Shown here: positions 8,424 through 19,420 of the stretch, piece by piece
Layout: each line of letters starts with the position of its first letter
How positions within the stretch are numbered: the stretch's first letter is position 1
NCBI RefSeq assembly: GCF_051851475.1
Contig: NZ_JBPUSJ010000002.1
Coordinates: 310,001 to 374,000, forward strand
DNA length: 64,000 nucleotides
Reading direction: 5' to 3'
Origin: Carboxylicivirga taeanensis
Lineage (GTDB): Bacteria; Bacteroidota; Bacteroidia; Bacteroidales; Marinilabiliaceae
Program-made: the position numbers and the translations under genes
The notes under the pieces: model-generated
Told to the model about the DNA's origin: nothing
What the model saw: only the letters and a program-made list of their open reading frames with translations
Database searches by the model: none

Positions 8424-9107
8424 ATGTCAACTTACTTTATAACAGCCATTGATACCGATGCCGGAAAAACAGTGGTGACCGGCTTGCTTGCTAAATTCAT
8501 TAAAGAGCTTGGTCGAGATGTTATCACCATGAAGCTGTCGCAAACCGGGTGTGAAAAGTTGTCCGATGATATTGTAATGCATCGGCAGATAATGGGAATG
8601 GAGCTTAGCAACGATGATCAAAATGGCCTGACTTGTCCTTATTTATTCCAGTTTCCGGCCAGTCCGCATTTGGCTGCAGCAATGGAAAACAGGCGCATAT
8701 CAGAAAAAGTATTGATAAAAGCCATTGATGCTATAGAAAAGAAACACGACCATGTACTGGTTGAAGGTCTGGGAGGGCTGATGGTGCCCATTAATGAAGA
8801 GTTGCTGGTAGTTGACTTTATTCAGATGTACAGTGTTCCAGTTATTTTAGTGACATCAGGTCGTCTGGGGTCAATCAATCATACCCTGTTAACTTTAGAA
8901 GCTTTAAAGGCGCGGAACATTCCTGTTTATGGTCTTATTTATAATCACTACCCAGTTACTGCACCTGAAATTACAGCCGATTCAGCATTGCTAATTAAGT
9001 CATATCTGCAACGTTATTATCCTGCGGCATTGTGGGGCGAAGTGCCGGTTCTCGATCATGATGCCTGTACCGGTAAAGCGCTAAAACTAAATGGTTGGTT
9101 TGAGTAA
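8424..9107 (+). CDS. bioD: dethiobiotin synthase
   Basis: An ATP-dependent carboxylase that closes the ureido ring of dethiobiotin from DAPA and CO2. The 227-residue product starts with YFITAIDTDAGKTVVTGLLA, a P-loop of the BioD/MinD class in which the usual GTDTxVGKT reads IDTDAGKT. VLVEGLGGLMVPINEE is the second conserved block, and 'VPVILVTSGRLGSINHTLLTLEAL' the third. It starts two bases after bioC and is the last recognisable biotin gene of the operon; no clear terminator follows it. Confidence 0.95.
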   Translation: MSTYFITAIDTDAGKTVVTGLLAKFIKELGRDVITMKLSQTGCEKLSDDIVMHRQIMGMELSNDDQNGLTCPYLFQFPASPHLAAAMENRRISEKVLIKAIDAIEKKHDHVLVEGLGGLMVPINEELLVVDFIQMYSVPVILVTSGRLGSINHTLLTLEALKARNIPVYGLIYNHYPVTAPEITADSALLIKSYLQRYYPAALWGEVPVLDHDACTGKALKLNGWFE

Positions 9108-9255
9108 ATTTGGCAGAGCACGGCTTTCTTTTTTGAATGGGGTATCGCCATCATAACTAATTGCTGCATCTCTGTTCTTTTTTTGTCCTGCTTTATGCTG
9201 TATATTTCTTTCTTTTTTGCTAACTTTTTGAAGCTAATGATTAAAACCTGACACT

Positions 9256-9627
9256 ATGAAAGGGGGACACATCAACTTAATAGATCTCGATTTTGAGTAT
9301 AAAATATGGAAGAATCGATTGGAGCTGTTTATTAATGAGATTGATATTCTTAAAGACAGGAATGAAGAAGTTAAAGATGAGGAGTTTATAGCTGAACTTA
9401 ATACAGTGGAGTTAATGGTTCTCGACGAGCACAGTGAGCAGTTGAAAAAGCTGGTGAACCGAATTAAGGTGCAGGAGAATGAACTTCAATTCTACAATAA
9501 GGATTTTCCTATTACGCAATCGCATCAGTATTTTAAAGATCATGAAGTCTTGCGGGTGAAGGTGGCAGATATTTCCGAGGTGCATTTTTATAGGGTGGCC
9601 GACTTAATGAAGGCTCTTGGTATTTAG
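9256..9627 (+). CDS. hypothetical protein, coiled-coil rich
   Basis: An unrecognised 123-residue protein. It is strongly charged and mostly helical (IWKNRLELFINEIDILKDRNEEVKDEEF, then EHSEQLKKLVNRIKVQENELQFY), so a short coiled coil or helical bundle is likely. No signal peptide and no membrane segment are visible, so it is probably cytoplasmic. It is separated from bioD by about 150 bases and from the next gene by 210, so it probably forms its own unit. No function can be assigned. Confidence 0.65.
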   Translation: MKGGHINLIDLDFEYKIWKNRLELFINEIDILKDRNEEVKDEEFIAELNTVELMVLDEHSEQLKKLVNRIKVQENELQFYNKDFPITQSHQYFKDHEVLRVKVADISEVHFYRVADLMKALGI

Positions 9628-9764
9628 TGCTGTTCTCAGAAATGGCTTTGGAAAATAGATTGCAGCAAAGGAGGAAGCAGGTGCTTTATTTGGCCACGCA
9701 CTATTTCTGTTTTGAAACATCTGTTGATGTGATAATTGTCAACTTTTCGCGCGGATGCATTTGA

Positions 9765-9772
9765 TAGTTTTG
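9765..9772 (+). promoter_or_regulatory. putative Bacteroidota -7 promoter element for the EFR1-like gene
   Basis: TAGTTTTG matches TAnnTTTG. The nearest TTG upstream (9736-9738) is 26 bases away, slightly too far for the usual spacing, so only the -7 element is convincing. The leader to the ATG at 9838 would be about 60 bases. Confidence 0.4.
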
Positions 9773-9837
9773 TAACAAAAATATGCAGGTGCGCCTATTG
9801 ATTTGTGCAATGTATGCTGCAGTAGACGATTGTCAAA

Positions 9838-10611
9838 ATGAAGGAGAACAGAAAAGTACACGCTATATTTTTTAGTCCGGCCAGATCAACAAAGAAAGTA
9901 GTGGAGGCCGTTGCTTCAGGTATTTGTGGCGAAATTGTTATTCATGATATTACACAAGGCATTCAGAAAGCAATCACTATAGACTCAGGTGATGTGGCTG
10001 TTGTGGGTGTGCCTGCCTATTCGGGCAGAGTGCCCGCTTTAGCCCGGCAATATCTGGAGCAGATAAAGGGCAACGGGGCAAGAGCTGTGATGACTTGTGT
10101 TTATGGCAATAACGACTACCAGTTCACCCTGGATGAATTGGTGCAAATTTGCAGCGATGCCGGGTTTATTCCCATTAGTTCGGGCGCTTTTGTTGCGCGT
10201 CACTCTATTTTTCAGGAGGTGGCAAAAGGGCGTCCGGATAAAAATGATTTGGATAAGGCCCGGCAATTTGGAAAACAGAGTGTAAGGCATTCTCGCATAG
10301 GTGCTGATGGTAAACGCCGGCTGAGATGCCAACATCCAAATCATCCTGCTGGCGAAGTGCCGCTTGTGGCAAAGGTTAATTCCAACTGTAATTTTTGCGG
10401 TGCTTGTGCGCGTCTCTGCCCGGTAGGTGCCATTGATATACACAATCCGGCGAAAACCAATAAAAAGAAATGCATTGCCTGTGCCCGTTGTGTCGAGATG
10501 TGCTCCTATAATGCCCGCAAGTTTAGTGGCCTGATGTATTACATGGCGCGTAAGCGTTTTGAAGAGAAGAATAAGGAGCGCAAAGAGATAGAGGTATTTA
10601 TTCCTTTATAG
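9838..10611 (+). CDS. EFR1-family flavodoxin/4Fe-4S ferredoxin fusion protein
   Basis: A 257-residue fusion of a flavodoxin-like domain (IFFSPARSTKKVVEAVASG as the FMN phosphate loop, VAVVGVPAYSGRVPALARQYL) with a C-terminal bacterial ferredoxin carrying two cluster motifs: CNFCGACARLCP and CIACARCVEMC. Such proteins, named EFR1 in the databases, are thought to pass single electrons between a flavin and iron-sulfur clusters in anaerobes or microaerobes. No partner is visible next to it. The presence of this protein fits a facultatively or strictly anaerobic lifestyle. Confidence 0.88.
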   Translation: MKENRKVHAIFFSPARSTKKVVEAVASGICGEIVIHDITQGIQKAITIDSGDVAVVGVPAYSGRVPALARQYLEQIKGNGARAVMTCVYGNNDYQFTLDELVQICSDAGFIPISSGAFVARHSIFQEVAKGRPDKNDLDKARQFGKQSVRHSRIGADGKRRLRCQHPNHPAGEVPLVAKVNSNCNFCGACARLCPVGAIDIHNPAKTNKKKCIACARCVEMCSYNARKFSGLMYYMARKRFEEKNKERKEIEVFIPL

Positions 10612-10716
10612 AACCTACCTCAGTATTGAAATGATGAAGTCGCATGGCACAAATAGCAAGCGCTCGAGTTATCAGTTCAACAATTTTCCTTTCCTTTGCA
10701 TAAAATAACTAGAAAC

Positions 10717-11106
10717 ATGTACAAGGACTTTAAAACACGTATCAAAGTTAAAGCAGAAATGGAAGATGCTTTTGCTGCCTTTATTAACCCATTTACCATT
10801 GAGCTTTGGAGCGGGTATCCGGCTGTGATGAGTAAAGAACCAGGCTCCGAGTTTTCCTTGTGGGAAGGAGATATTGTGGGGCGTGTTTTGGAAGTTGAAG
10901 AAGAAAAAAAGATTGTGCAGGAATGGTTCTTTGGTGAGCAGGAGGAACCTTCTGTGGTAACTATTAAGTTTTTTCCGCAAGGAGGCTCAAAGGTGCAAAT
11001 AGACCTGTTGCACACAAATATTCCTGAAGAAGCCTATGACGACATTGTTGAAGGCTGGAATGACTATTACCTAGGGGCAATAAAAACCTTCCTGGAGCTG
11101 GAATAG
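10717..11106 (+). CDS. SRPBCC/AHSA1-type START-like domain protein
   Basis: A 129-residue protein that looks like a small SRPBCC (Bet v 1-like) domain: a first strand FKTRIKVKAEMEDAFAAF, the 'WSGYPAVMSKEPGSEFSLWEGDIVGRVLEVEEEKKIVQEWFF' core typical of the AHSA1 family, and a C-terminal helix 'GWNDYYLGAIKTFLE'. It is cytoplasmic. The ligand is unknown; AHSA1 relatives range from Hsp90 co-chaperones to hydrophobic-ligand binders. The frame stays open to a TTG at 10696, but ATG 10717 is preferred. A perfect bidirectional terminator follows. Confidence 0.75.
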   Translation: MYKDFKTRIKVKAEMEDAFAAFINPFTIELWSGYPAVMSKEPGSEFSLWEGDIVGRVLEVEEEKKIVQEWFFGEQEEPSVVTIKFFPQGGSKVQIDLLHTNIPEEAYDDIVEGWNDYYLGAIKTFLELE

Positions 11107-11123
11107 CAGGCCTAAAAAGTAGG

Positions 11124-11158
11124 GCCAGACCATTGAAAGTGGCTTTCGGTAGTCTGGC
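11124..11158. terminator. bidirectional intrinsic terminator between convergent genes
   Basis: GCCAGAC (11124-11130) pairs with GTCTGGC (11152-11158), and the stem continues with ATTGAAAG / CTTTCGGT across one mismatch. It serves both the AHSA1-like gene on the plus strand and the YhcH gene on the minus strand. Confidence 0.75.
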
Positions 11159-11168
11159 TTAAAATAGC

Positions 11169-11645
11169 TTACTCAACGGCAACTTTAATCACAATCTTTT
11201 CAACCTTTGTTGGCGCATCAATGCTGATGCAAGGTGCATGTAGGTCTTCGGGGTAAAGTATGCAGCCCGTTCCGGCAGTTAGTCTGAATGAGGAATAGTC
11301 GGCTACTTTTGGAAAATGCAAGTCGTTTGTTGCATCGTAGGCAGCCTCCTTAATAACCCTGTTAATGGGGGCCACTAAAATCTGTTCCGTGCCTTTATGG
11401 ATATACTGGATATCAATATATTTTTTGTGTCCTTCTATTTTAGCCTCGCTAATAGATTTGGTTTCATAGGTTTGGAAGATGGCGAACACCTTTCGTCCAT
11501 CAATTTCAATTTCCACAGGAGCATCTTTTTTTACTCCCGCAAAAATATTGCTCAAGTCGGTTTTGCTTAAGTACTCGAGAGCGGTGCGGATTGAAGCACT
11601 GCCGGTTTGTTTGCTCAGCGTTGTTAGGCTGCCTAATATTGCCAT
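11169..11645 (-). CDS. YhcH/YjgK/YiaL family protein
   Basis: A 158-residue cupin-like protein of the YhcH/YjgK/YiaL (DUF386) family. Family members have been linked to sialic acid or sugar-acid catabolism, with YhcH proposed as an N-glycolylneuraminate-processing enzyme. Visible landmarks are the EIEIDGRKVFAIFQTYETK strand pair, GHKKYIDIQYIHKGTEQI with its metal-binding histidines and CILYPEDLHAPC near the end. The frame stays open 12 codons upstream, but MAILGSL (start 11645) is the normal N-terminus. It stands alone, convergent with the SRPBCC gene, and no sugar genes are nearby, so its substrate stays open. Confidence 0.85.
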   Translation of the reverse strand: MAILGSLTTLSKQTGSASIRTALEYLSKTDLSNIFAGVKKDAPVEIEIDGRKVFAIFQTYETKSISEAKIEGHKKYIDIQYIHKGTEQILVAPINRVIKEAAYDATNDLHFPKVADYSSFRLTAGTGCILYPEDLHAPCISIDAPTKVEKIVIKVAVE

Positions 11646-11710
11646 TGTATCAATTTTAAGGTTGGTGTAAAGATAATGCATTTTTAGTTGTCGGAGACGC
11701 TAAAAATAAA

Positions 11711-11734
11711 GAGCCGGCGACTGAAGTCCGGCTC
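11711..11734 (-). terminator. terminator of the glutamine synthetase gene
   Basis: GAGCCGG (11711-11717) and CCGGCTC (11728-11734) form a perfect 7-base stem with a 10-base loop. On the minus strand a T-rich tail (TTTATTTTT) follows it, 75 bases after the stop at 11810. Confidence 0.75.
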
Positions 11735-11809
11735 ATTATCGGTTTAGTTGTGCAAATACTAGGTAAAAACATTGACTGGCAATGTTGGATTATATCGATT
11801 TTGGTTTTA

Positions 11810-13315
11810 TTACTGACAGTGAATGTACCTTAGAACTAGTTCGCGAATTTCTTCATTTTTACCATATAAGCGCTCGCTAAGGTTGCTGTCTTCAAAGCCT
11901 TTGAGTTTGTTAATGGTGTGTGAAATAACTCTTTCCGGGAAGATGCCGTTTTTCTCAAAAAGATGCCTTTTATGCTCGAGTCGCACAGCAGATTCGTAAC
12001 ACGAAGTGGGCAGTTGTTCAAGGCCTCCCTCTGGCATTTTGTGAAAGATATTTCCGCTAACGTAGAGTTTCTCTGCTCTCTCCAGGCTGTCTGGTAGATT
12101 TAAACCATGCTCGGCTGCAGTAATTAGTCCTGCTATGGTCAGATGGATATTTGCAGAACCATCTGGTGCCCTAAATTCAACTGTTTGCTTACTATCAGTG
12201 GGCGCGGTCGTTATTTCTACACCAGGATTGGCATCATAAATCATTTGTTCAACTCCTCCGGTCCAGCCCAAAGGAACACGCACCAGGGCTGAACGGTTGC
12301 GATCGCCCCAGCAGATGTTGGTTGGAGCTTCCTGATGAGGTACCAGGCGCAGATATGAGGTAGGGATGGTGTTGCCAAAAGCAGTGAGCGCATCGGCTAC
12401 ATCAAGTATGCCGGCAATCACTTTTTTAGCAACCTCACTTAAGCCATCACTGCCCAGCATAATGTTTTTCCCGTCTTTTTCTACCAGCATGTGAAAATGA
12501 AGGCCGCTGCCAGCCTTGCCAACTGTAATTTTGGGAGCAAAACTGATCTCCACATTCAGTTTCTCGGCCAGCATACGAAGAACCCATTTGGCAATGAGCA
12601 TTTGATCGGCCGCAAACTCCGGGTCAGTAGGTAAAAATTCGATTTCATGCTGCTCGTAAGCCTCATTGCCAGCAGTGAACGTGCCCACTTCGGCATGGCC
12701 GTATTTTATTTGGCCGCCGCATTGAGCAATCAGTTTAAGCGCTTCCTTGCGCATAGCTTCAAACTTCGCAAAAGGTTCTGATTCGTGGTAGCCTCTTTGA
12801 TCAGATCCCGGGAAAATGCTTGAGCGCTCACTGTTTACGTAATATTCTAATTCACCCAGAAACTTCATTGACATTCCGGTAGCCTCCCTAAAGTGCTGGT
12901 GGGCTTTGCGTAAAATATTTTCGGGCGCCGATTCTAAGGCCTGACCTTTGTGATCGTAAAATGAGCACAAAATCTCCAGCGATGGTATTTCCGAAAACGG
13001 ATTTAAAAATGCCGTGCGGTAGCGAGGTACCACATACAGATCGCTGCTGCCGGCTTCCATAAACGAAAAAAGACTGGAGCCATCCACACGCTCGCCTGCT
13101 GATAAAATGGCGTCAAGGTGTTCACGGCTGGAAGCAACGAAGTTCAGGCTTTTTAACCGGCCGTCTTCCGCAACATACCTGAAATTAAGCATTCTAATCT
13201 CATTCGCTTCCATGTATTTGATAATGTCTTCTTTGGTAAATTCAGAAGTGGGCTTCTGGAGATATCTGACAAGTGGATTTGGATTTAATGTTACTGATAA
13301 ATTCATGGTTGTCAT
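11810..13315 (-). CDS. glutamine synthetase family protein
   Basis: A 501-residue glutamine synthetase-type enzyme that ligates ammonia to glutamate (or a related carboxylate). It has the beta-grasp N-terminal domain (MLNFRYVAEDGRLKSLNFVAS) and the catalytic domain with AEVGTFTAGNEAYEQHEIEF (metal-binding glutamates), GSGLHFHMLVE, TSYLRLVPHQEAPTNICWGDRNRSALVRVP and QTVEFRAPDGSANIHLTIAG. It is closer to type I than to the larger GSIII. Many Bacteroidota carry GSIII for bulk assimilation, so this one may be accessory. A second methionine (13306) is an alternative start. It has its own terminator. Confidence 0.88.
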   Translation of the reverse strand: MTTMNLSVTLNPNPLVRYLQKPTSEFTKEDIIKYMEANEIRMLNFRYVAEDGRLKSLNFVASSREHLDAILSAGERVDGSSLFSFMEAGSSDLYVVPRYRTAFLNPFSEIPSLEILCSFYDHKGQALESAPENILRKAHQHFREATGMSMKFLGELEYYVNSERSSIFPGSDQRGYHESEPFAKFEAMRKEALKLIAQCGGQIKYGHAEVGTFTAGNEAYEQHEIEFLPTDPEFAADQMLIAKWVLRMLAEKLNVEISFAPKITVGKAGSGLHFHMLVEKDGKNIMLGSDGLSEVAKKVIAGILDVADALTAFGNTIPTSYLRLVPHQEAPTNICWGDRNRSALVRVPLGWTGGVEQMIYDANPGVEITTAPTDSKQTVEFRAPDGSANIHLTIAGLITAAEHGLNLPDSLERAEKLYVSGNIFHKMPEGGLEQLPTSCYESAVRLEHKRHLFEKNGIFPERVISHTINKLKGFEDSNLSERLYGKNEEIRELVLRYIHCQ

Positions 13316-13601
13316 TTAATATTTTGAGAATTGCAAGATGCTAATTGTGAAAAGTCAATTTGATGATGAAAATCATATAGTTTATAAAAATGACATGTTT
13401 TAGAGCAGAATACAGGGTTGATGTGTCACCTCATTCAAAAAATAGGCATAAAAAATAATTCAGTATGGGGTTGCGTGAGTACTAGTAGAATATTTACTAT
13501 TCAAAAAGGAAATAGTTACAGGTAGAAATTGTTGATTACATGGAAATGCGACTGGCGATTGGTGTGATTTTTGTATGTTTACTGCTTCAAAATTAGAAGG
13601 T

Positions 13602-14222
13602 ATGCGTTTATTCGGAGTCATCGTTTTACTAATCCTTAGTTCTCACTTATTAAGTGCCCAAAATGAGGTGTTTGATCAAACTTCTATAAAGTTTACCGAA
13701 CCAGAGAGCAGTATAGCCGTTGATAGTTTGGCAGTGACTGATTTTTCAGTAAATGTTGGACTGAGCGCATTTACCAATTTTGAAGGAGCATATGGTTTTA
13801 ATACCTACGTGGCACCTACATGGTCAGTACTTCCCTTTAAAAAGTTTCAGGTGGATATTATGCCCTTTGCCAGTCGTACCAACTACTACAATATACCAGC
13901 CTGGGGCATGAGTGATGCAACAAGGCTTACATTGGACGAAACCATGCTTCAATTTGGGGTGTATGCTCAGGGCACCTATATGATCAATGAAAAGTGGTAT
14001 GCTGGGGCAGGTGTTTTTCTGGATACTAATATTCCTGAAAGCTCCAACTCTTCGCTAAAAGGAGTCAGTAATTATGGTGCTTCAACTTATGTTGGGTATA
14101 AATTCTCCGATCATTTTAGTGCAGAGGTATCTTTTGGCGTGAGTAAATACCCATCATTCTACATGCCATCACCCGGATTTATGCCAATGGTACATCCCCG
14201 AAATCCGTATAATCGATTCTGA
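13602..14222 (+). CDS. hypothetical outer-membrane beta-barrel-like protein
   Basis: A ~206-residue protein. The N-terminus MRLFGVIVLLILSSHLLSAQ is a signal peptide, and the remainder alternates short aromatic-rich beta-strands (FSVNVGLSAFTNFEGAYGFNTYVAPTWSVLPF, GVYAQGTYMINEKWYAGAGVFLDT, STYVGYKFSDHFSAEVSFGVSK), as in small outer-membrane barrels. The last residues (MPMVHPRNPYNRF) end with the aromatic residue usual for BAM substrates. The frame extends 9 codons upstream to ATG 13575, but start 13602 gives a clean signal peptide. No specific function can be given. Confidence 0.65.
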   Translation: MRLFGVIVLLILSSHLLSAQNEVFDQTSIKFTEPESSIAVDSLAVTDFSVNVGLSAFTNFEGAYGFNTYVAPTWSVLPFKKFQVDIMPFASRTNYYNIPAWGMSDATRLTLDETMLQFGVYAQGTYMINEKWYAGAGVFLDTNIPESSNSSLKGVSNYGASTYVGYKFSDHFSAEVSFGVSKYPSFYMPSPGFMPMVHPRNPYNRF

Positions 14223-14377
14223 TTTTTCAGAAGGACTCATACATATAGGTTAAGTAATTAGTGCATTGTTCATAAGGACCTGTCGAGTGGGCCTCAAGTT
14301 GTCTTGTCACTTTCAGATATAATTAATATCTTCAAGTAGCTCAATCTTAGTTATGTACATCCTAAATCTCATGCATT

Positions 14378-15547
14378 ATGCTCAACATTGCTCTATTTGG
14401 TCCTCCGGGCGCGGGTAAAGGCACACAGTCCGAATTTCTAATTAAAAAGTACAATTTGTTTTACATCTCCACTGGCGATATTTTGAGAAAGGAGCTGGCT
14501 GAAGAAACAAAACTTGGACTCCAGGCAAAGCATATTATTGCGCAAGGCGGACTGGTTTCTGATGAAATTATTGTGCAGATCATTGAGAAAACCATCAAAA
14601 ATAACCCCGATGCCAATGGATTTTTATTCGATGGATTTCCACGCACATTTGTACAGGCCTATATCTTGGAAGGGTTAATGATTAAGCTCAATACCAAACT
14701 TGATTTATTAATTAGCATTGAAGTGCCGGAAGAGGTATCTGTTGAACGCCTTTTACTGCGAGGAGAGACCTCAGGGCGCTTGGATGATAATGAGCAGGTT
14801 ATACGCAACCGGCTGCGAGAGTACGATGAAAAAACCAAGCCTGTTCTCGATTTTTACAAGCAGCAAGGGACTTATGTTTCAGTGAACGGGGTGCAAAAAA
14901 TTAAGAAGGTAACGTCTGATATTCGAAAAGCCGTTAATAAAGTGGTTGGGAAAAAGCAGGTGAACATTGTTTTATTTGGTTATCCTGGCTCCGGGCGCGG
15001 GTCCTTGGGCAAAGCTATCGCTGAAAAATACAAGCTGGAGTTTGTATCCACCGGTGATATGATTGATGAGGAAATTAGCAAAGGCACACCGCTCGGCCTG
15101 CAAGCAAAAGAGCTGTATGAGAACGGACAACTAGTACCTGATGAAATGGTGATCCGACTGATTGAGCGGAAGATTGAGCATTCGAAAAAGGCCAAAGGTT
15201 TTATTTTTAAAGGTTATCCACGTACTTTAGTTCAGTCTTACATCCTAGATGGAATATTACACAAGCACGATGCCATTATCAATAAGATAATCGAGTTAAA
15301 AGTGGATACGCTTGAGCTGATTAAGCGGCTCGATAGTAGGAGTAAAACAGCGGCCTGTATGCCGTATGATACCAGTACAGAAAAAATTGTTAAGCGTTTG
15401 CAGGAACATCAGGATAAAACCCTACCTGTAATTGAAAAGTACCGGGAGATACATGATGTGGTGGAAATTAATGGAACAGATGCCTTTGATAAGGTGATGG
15501 CGCGTGTGTCCTGTGAGATCGAAAGCAGCTTTAAAACTATGGATTAG
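14378..15547 (+). CDS. tandem adenylate kinase (two kinase domains, second degenerate)
   Basis: This gene encodes two adenylate-kinase domains in one 389-residue chain. Domain 1 (about 1-190) is complete: P-loop GPPGAGKGT (8-16), STGDILR, DGFPRT (85-90) and a short LID with RGETSGRLDD. Domain 2 (about 194-389) keeps the fold (STGDMID, KGYPRT) but the P-loop is GYPGSGRGS (201-209), so the invariant lysine is an arginine (R207), and the LID arginines and aspartates are missing (KTAACMPYDTS). It probably binds nucleotide poorly or regulates domain 1. The enzyme interconverts ATP, AMP and ADP. It has its own unit upstream of a terminator shared with maeB. Confidence 0.88.
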   Translation: MLNIALFGPPGAGKGTQSEFLIKKYNLFYISTGDILRKELAEETKLGLQAKHIIAQGGLVSDEIIVQIIEKTIKNNPDANGFLFDGFPRTFVQAYILEGLMIKLNTKLDLLISIEVPEEVSVERLLLRGETSGRLDDNEQVIRNRLREYDEKTKPVLDFYKQQGTYVSVNGVQKIKKVTSDIRKAVNKVVGKKQVNIVLFGYPGSGRGSLGKAIAEKYKLEFVSTGDMIDEEISKGTPLGLQAKELYENGQLVPDEMVIRLIERKIEHSKKAKGFIFKGYPRTLVQSYILDGILHKHDAIINKIIELKVDTLELIKRLDSRSKTAACMPYDTSTEKIVKRLQEHQDKTLPVIEKYREIHDVVEINGTDAFDKVMARVSCEIESSFKTMD

Positions 15548-15640
15548 ATGGCGGTAAGGCACAGGCGGATTTCAAAGGGCAAGGGGATTACCAGTTTATC
15601 TGATTCCTTTTGTTAAACCGCAATGGACCACCAAAAAAGA

Positions 15641-15666
15641 AACCACCTCGCACAAATGAGGTGGTT
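15641..15666 (-). terminator. intrinsic terminator of maeB
   Basis: AACCACCTC (15641-15649) and GAGGTGGTT (15658-15666) form a perfect 9-base stem with an 8-base loop. On the minus strand it is followed by TTTCTTTTTT, 30 bases after the maeB stop. It may also end transcription from the adenylate kinase gene. Confidence 0.85.
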
Positions 15667-15695
15667 CTGTTATTTTGATGTCAACCAAGCAGCGC

Positions 15696-17978
<2,283 letters not shown>

Positions 17979-18391
17979 GTGTAGTTAGTTTTATATTGTG
18001 GCAAATGTTGAGATTTTAAATTAATTCTTAGTTGATAAATAGCCAGTTTATAACATAACTTATATCACTCTTAAGGTTATTGAAAGTTACCTATTCGGTT
18101 TTTCAAAGTCCAAAATATCTTTCGGAATCTTTAGAAAAAGATGCAGCTTTTTGCCTTTGCTCATAATTATCCAGGACGAAGGATAGTGGATTATTAATAT
18201 TTGTTAAGTATTGAGGAGCGTGTTGGGGGCTATTGGGGCAATTAATGTGTTATTGCGGGCGTCAAGTAATTGAACAAGTTGTTATTATGAGTGTTTTCAC
18301 TCAGTGGGTTGATTGAGAATAGTTGGGGGCAGCTGATTTGAAGAGACTTTTTTTACGAGACGTTTAAGTCGCTTGGCTCATAACAAATTAT
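17979..18391. other. intergenic region between maeB and panB, no gene seen
   Basis: About 500 bases separate the divergent maeB and panB. The stretch 17979-18391 has no credible ORF on either strand, no tRNA and no hairpin with a T-tract. It should hold the maeB promoter on the minus strand, but I found no TAnnTTTG match near its start. The panB promoter candidate lies at the end. Confidence 0.5.
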
Positions 18392-18399
18392 TAACTTTG
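18373..18399 (+). promoter_or_regulatory. putative promoter of panB
   Basis: TAACTTTG (18392-18399) is a perfect TAnnTTTG -7 element; TTG at 18373-18375 lies 16 bases before it, close to the accepted 17-23 range. The leader to the panB ATG would be about 80 bases. Confidence 0.5.
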
Positions 18400-18488
18400 C
18401 AAGCTGTAGCTAATGAAACATTAGTTAGCTGGTAAAAAATGGTAATAGAATAAAACTACTCACATCGGGTATATAAATTGGATGTAAT

Positions 18489-19307
18489 ATGTCAGTTGCT
18501 CAAAAAGGACGTAAAAAAGTGACCACTCACGTGTTGAGTGAGATGAAGATGCGCAGTGAGAAAATAGCCATGCTTACGGCTTATGATTATTCGCTGGCGA
18601 AGATTGTTGATAGTGCCGGTGTGGATGTGATTCTTGTTGGCGATTCAGCATCGAATGTGATGGCAGGATGGGAAACGACACTGCCTATTACGCTGGACCA
18701 AATGATTTACCACGGGGCCTCGGTTGTGCGTGCTGTGCAGCGTTCGTTGGTAGTGGTTGACATGCCATTCGGTACTTATCAAGGGAATTCTAAAGAAGCC
18801 CTCACATCGGCCATTCGAATAATGAAAGAAACGGCAGCCGATGCAGTTAAGTTAGAAGGTGGAAGTGAAATTCTGGAATCGGTGCAGCGCATATTGTCAG
18901 CTGGCATACCTGTGATGGGACACTTGGGATTGACCCCTCAGTCGATTCACAAATTCGGAACTTACACCGTGCGTGCCAAGCAGGAAGAAGAAGCTAAAAA
19001 GTTAATCGAGGATGCTCATTTACTCGAGGAGGCAGGCTGTTTTGGAATTGTGCTCGAGAAAATTCCCGCCAGCCTGGCCGGTCAGGTAGCCGGAGAACTA
19101 AAAATACCAGTAATTGGTATTGGAGCAGGTCATCAAGTTGATGGGCAAGTTTTGGTGTTGCATGATATGTTGGGCATAACTCATGAGTTTTCGCCACGAT
19201 TCCTACGTCGTTATCACAACTTGTTTGCCGAGATTCAGGGAGCAGTAGGTAGTTACATCAATGATGTAAAAAGTGTTGACTTCCCCAATGAACGGGAGCA
19301 GTATTAG
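18489..19307 (+). CDS. panB: 3-methyl-2-oxobutanoate hydroxymethyltransferase
   Basis: PanB adds the hydroxymethyl group from methylene-tetrahydrofolate to alpha-ketoisovalerate, the first committed step of pantothenate synthesis. The 272-residue product shows the conserved ILVGDSASNVMAGWETTLPITLDQMIYH segment with the metal-binding aspartate, VVVDMPFGTYQ, VKLEGGSE, GIPVMGHLGLTPQS and the catalytic glutamate in IVLEKIPA, followed by IGIGAGHQVDGQVLVLHDMLG. The length is standard for the family. It does not stand in a pan operon here; the next gene is an RluA-type synthase 113 bases on. Confidence 0.96.
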   Translation: MSVAQKGRKKVTTHVLSEMKMRSEKIAMLTAYDYSLAKIVDSAGVDVILVGDSASNVMAGWETTLPITLDQMIYHGASVVRAVQRSLVVVDMPFGTYQGNSKEALTSAIRIMKETAADAVKLEGGSEILESVQRILSAGIPVMGHLGLTPQSIHKFGTYTVRAKQEEEAKKLIEDAHLLEEAGCFGIVLEKIPASLAGQVAGELKIPVIGIGAGHQVDGQVLVLHDMLGITHEFSPRFLRRYHNLFAEIQGAVGSYINDVKSVDFPNEREQY

Positions 19308-19420
19308 AAATGTGAACTGCCACTAAAATGACAAATAATAGGGGAGGTGAGCAGTGGTTGCCTTACCAGGTTTAAAATATAATTGATTGCATTAACGCTA
19401 AATAGCTAGAAGCGAATAGA

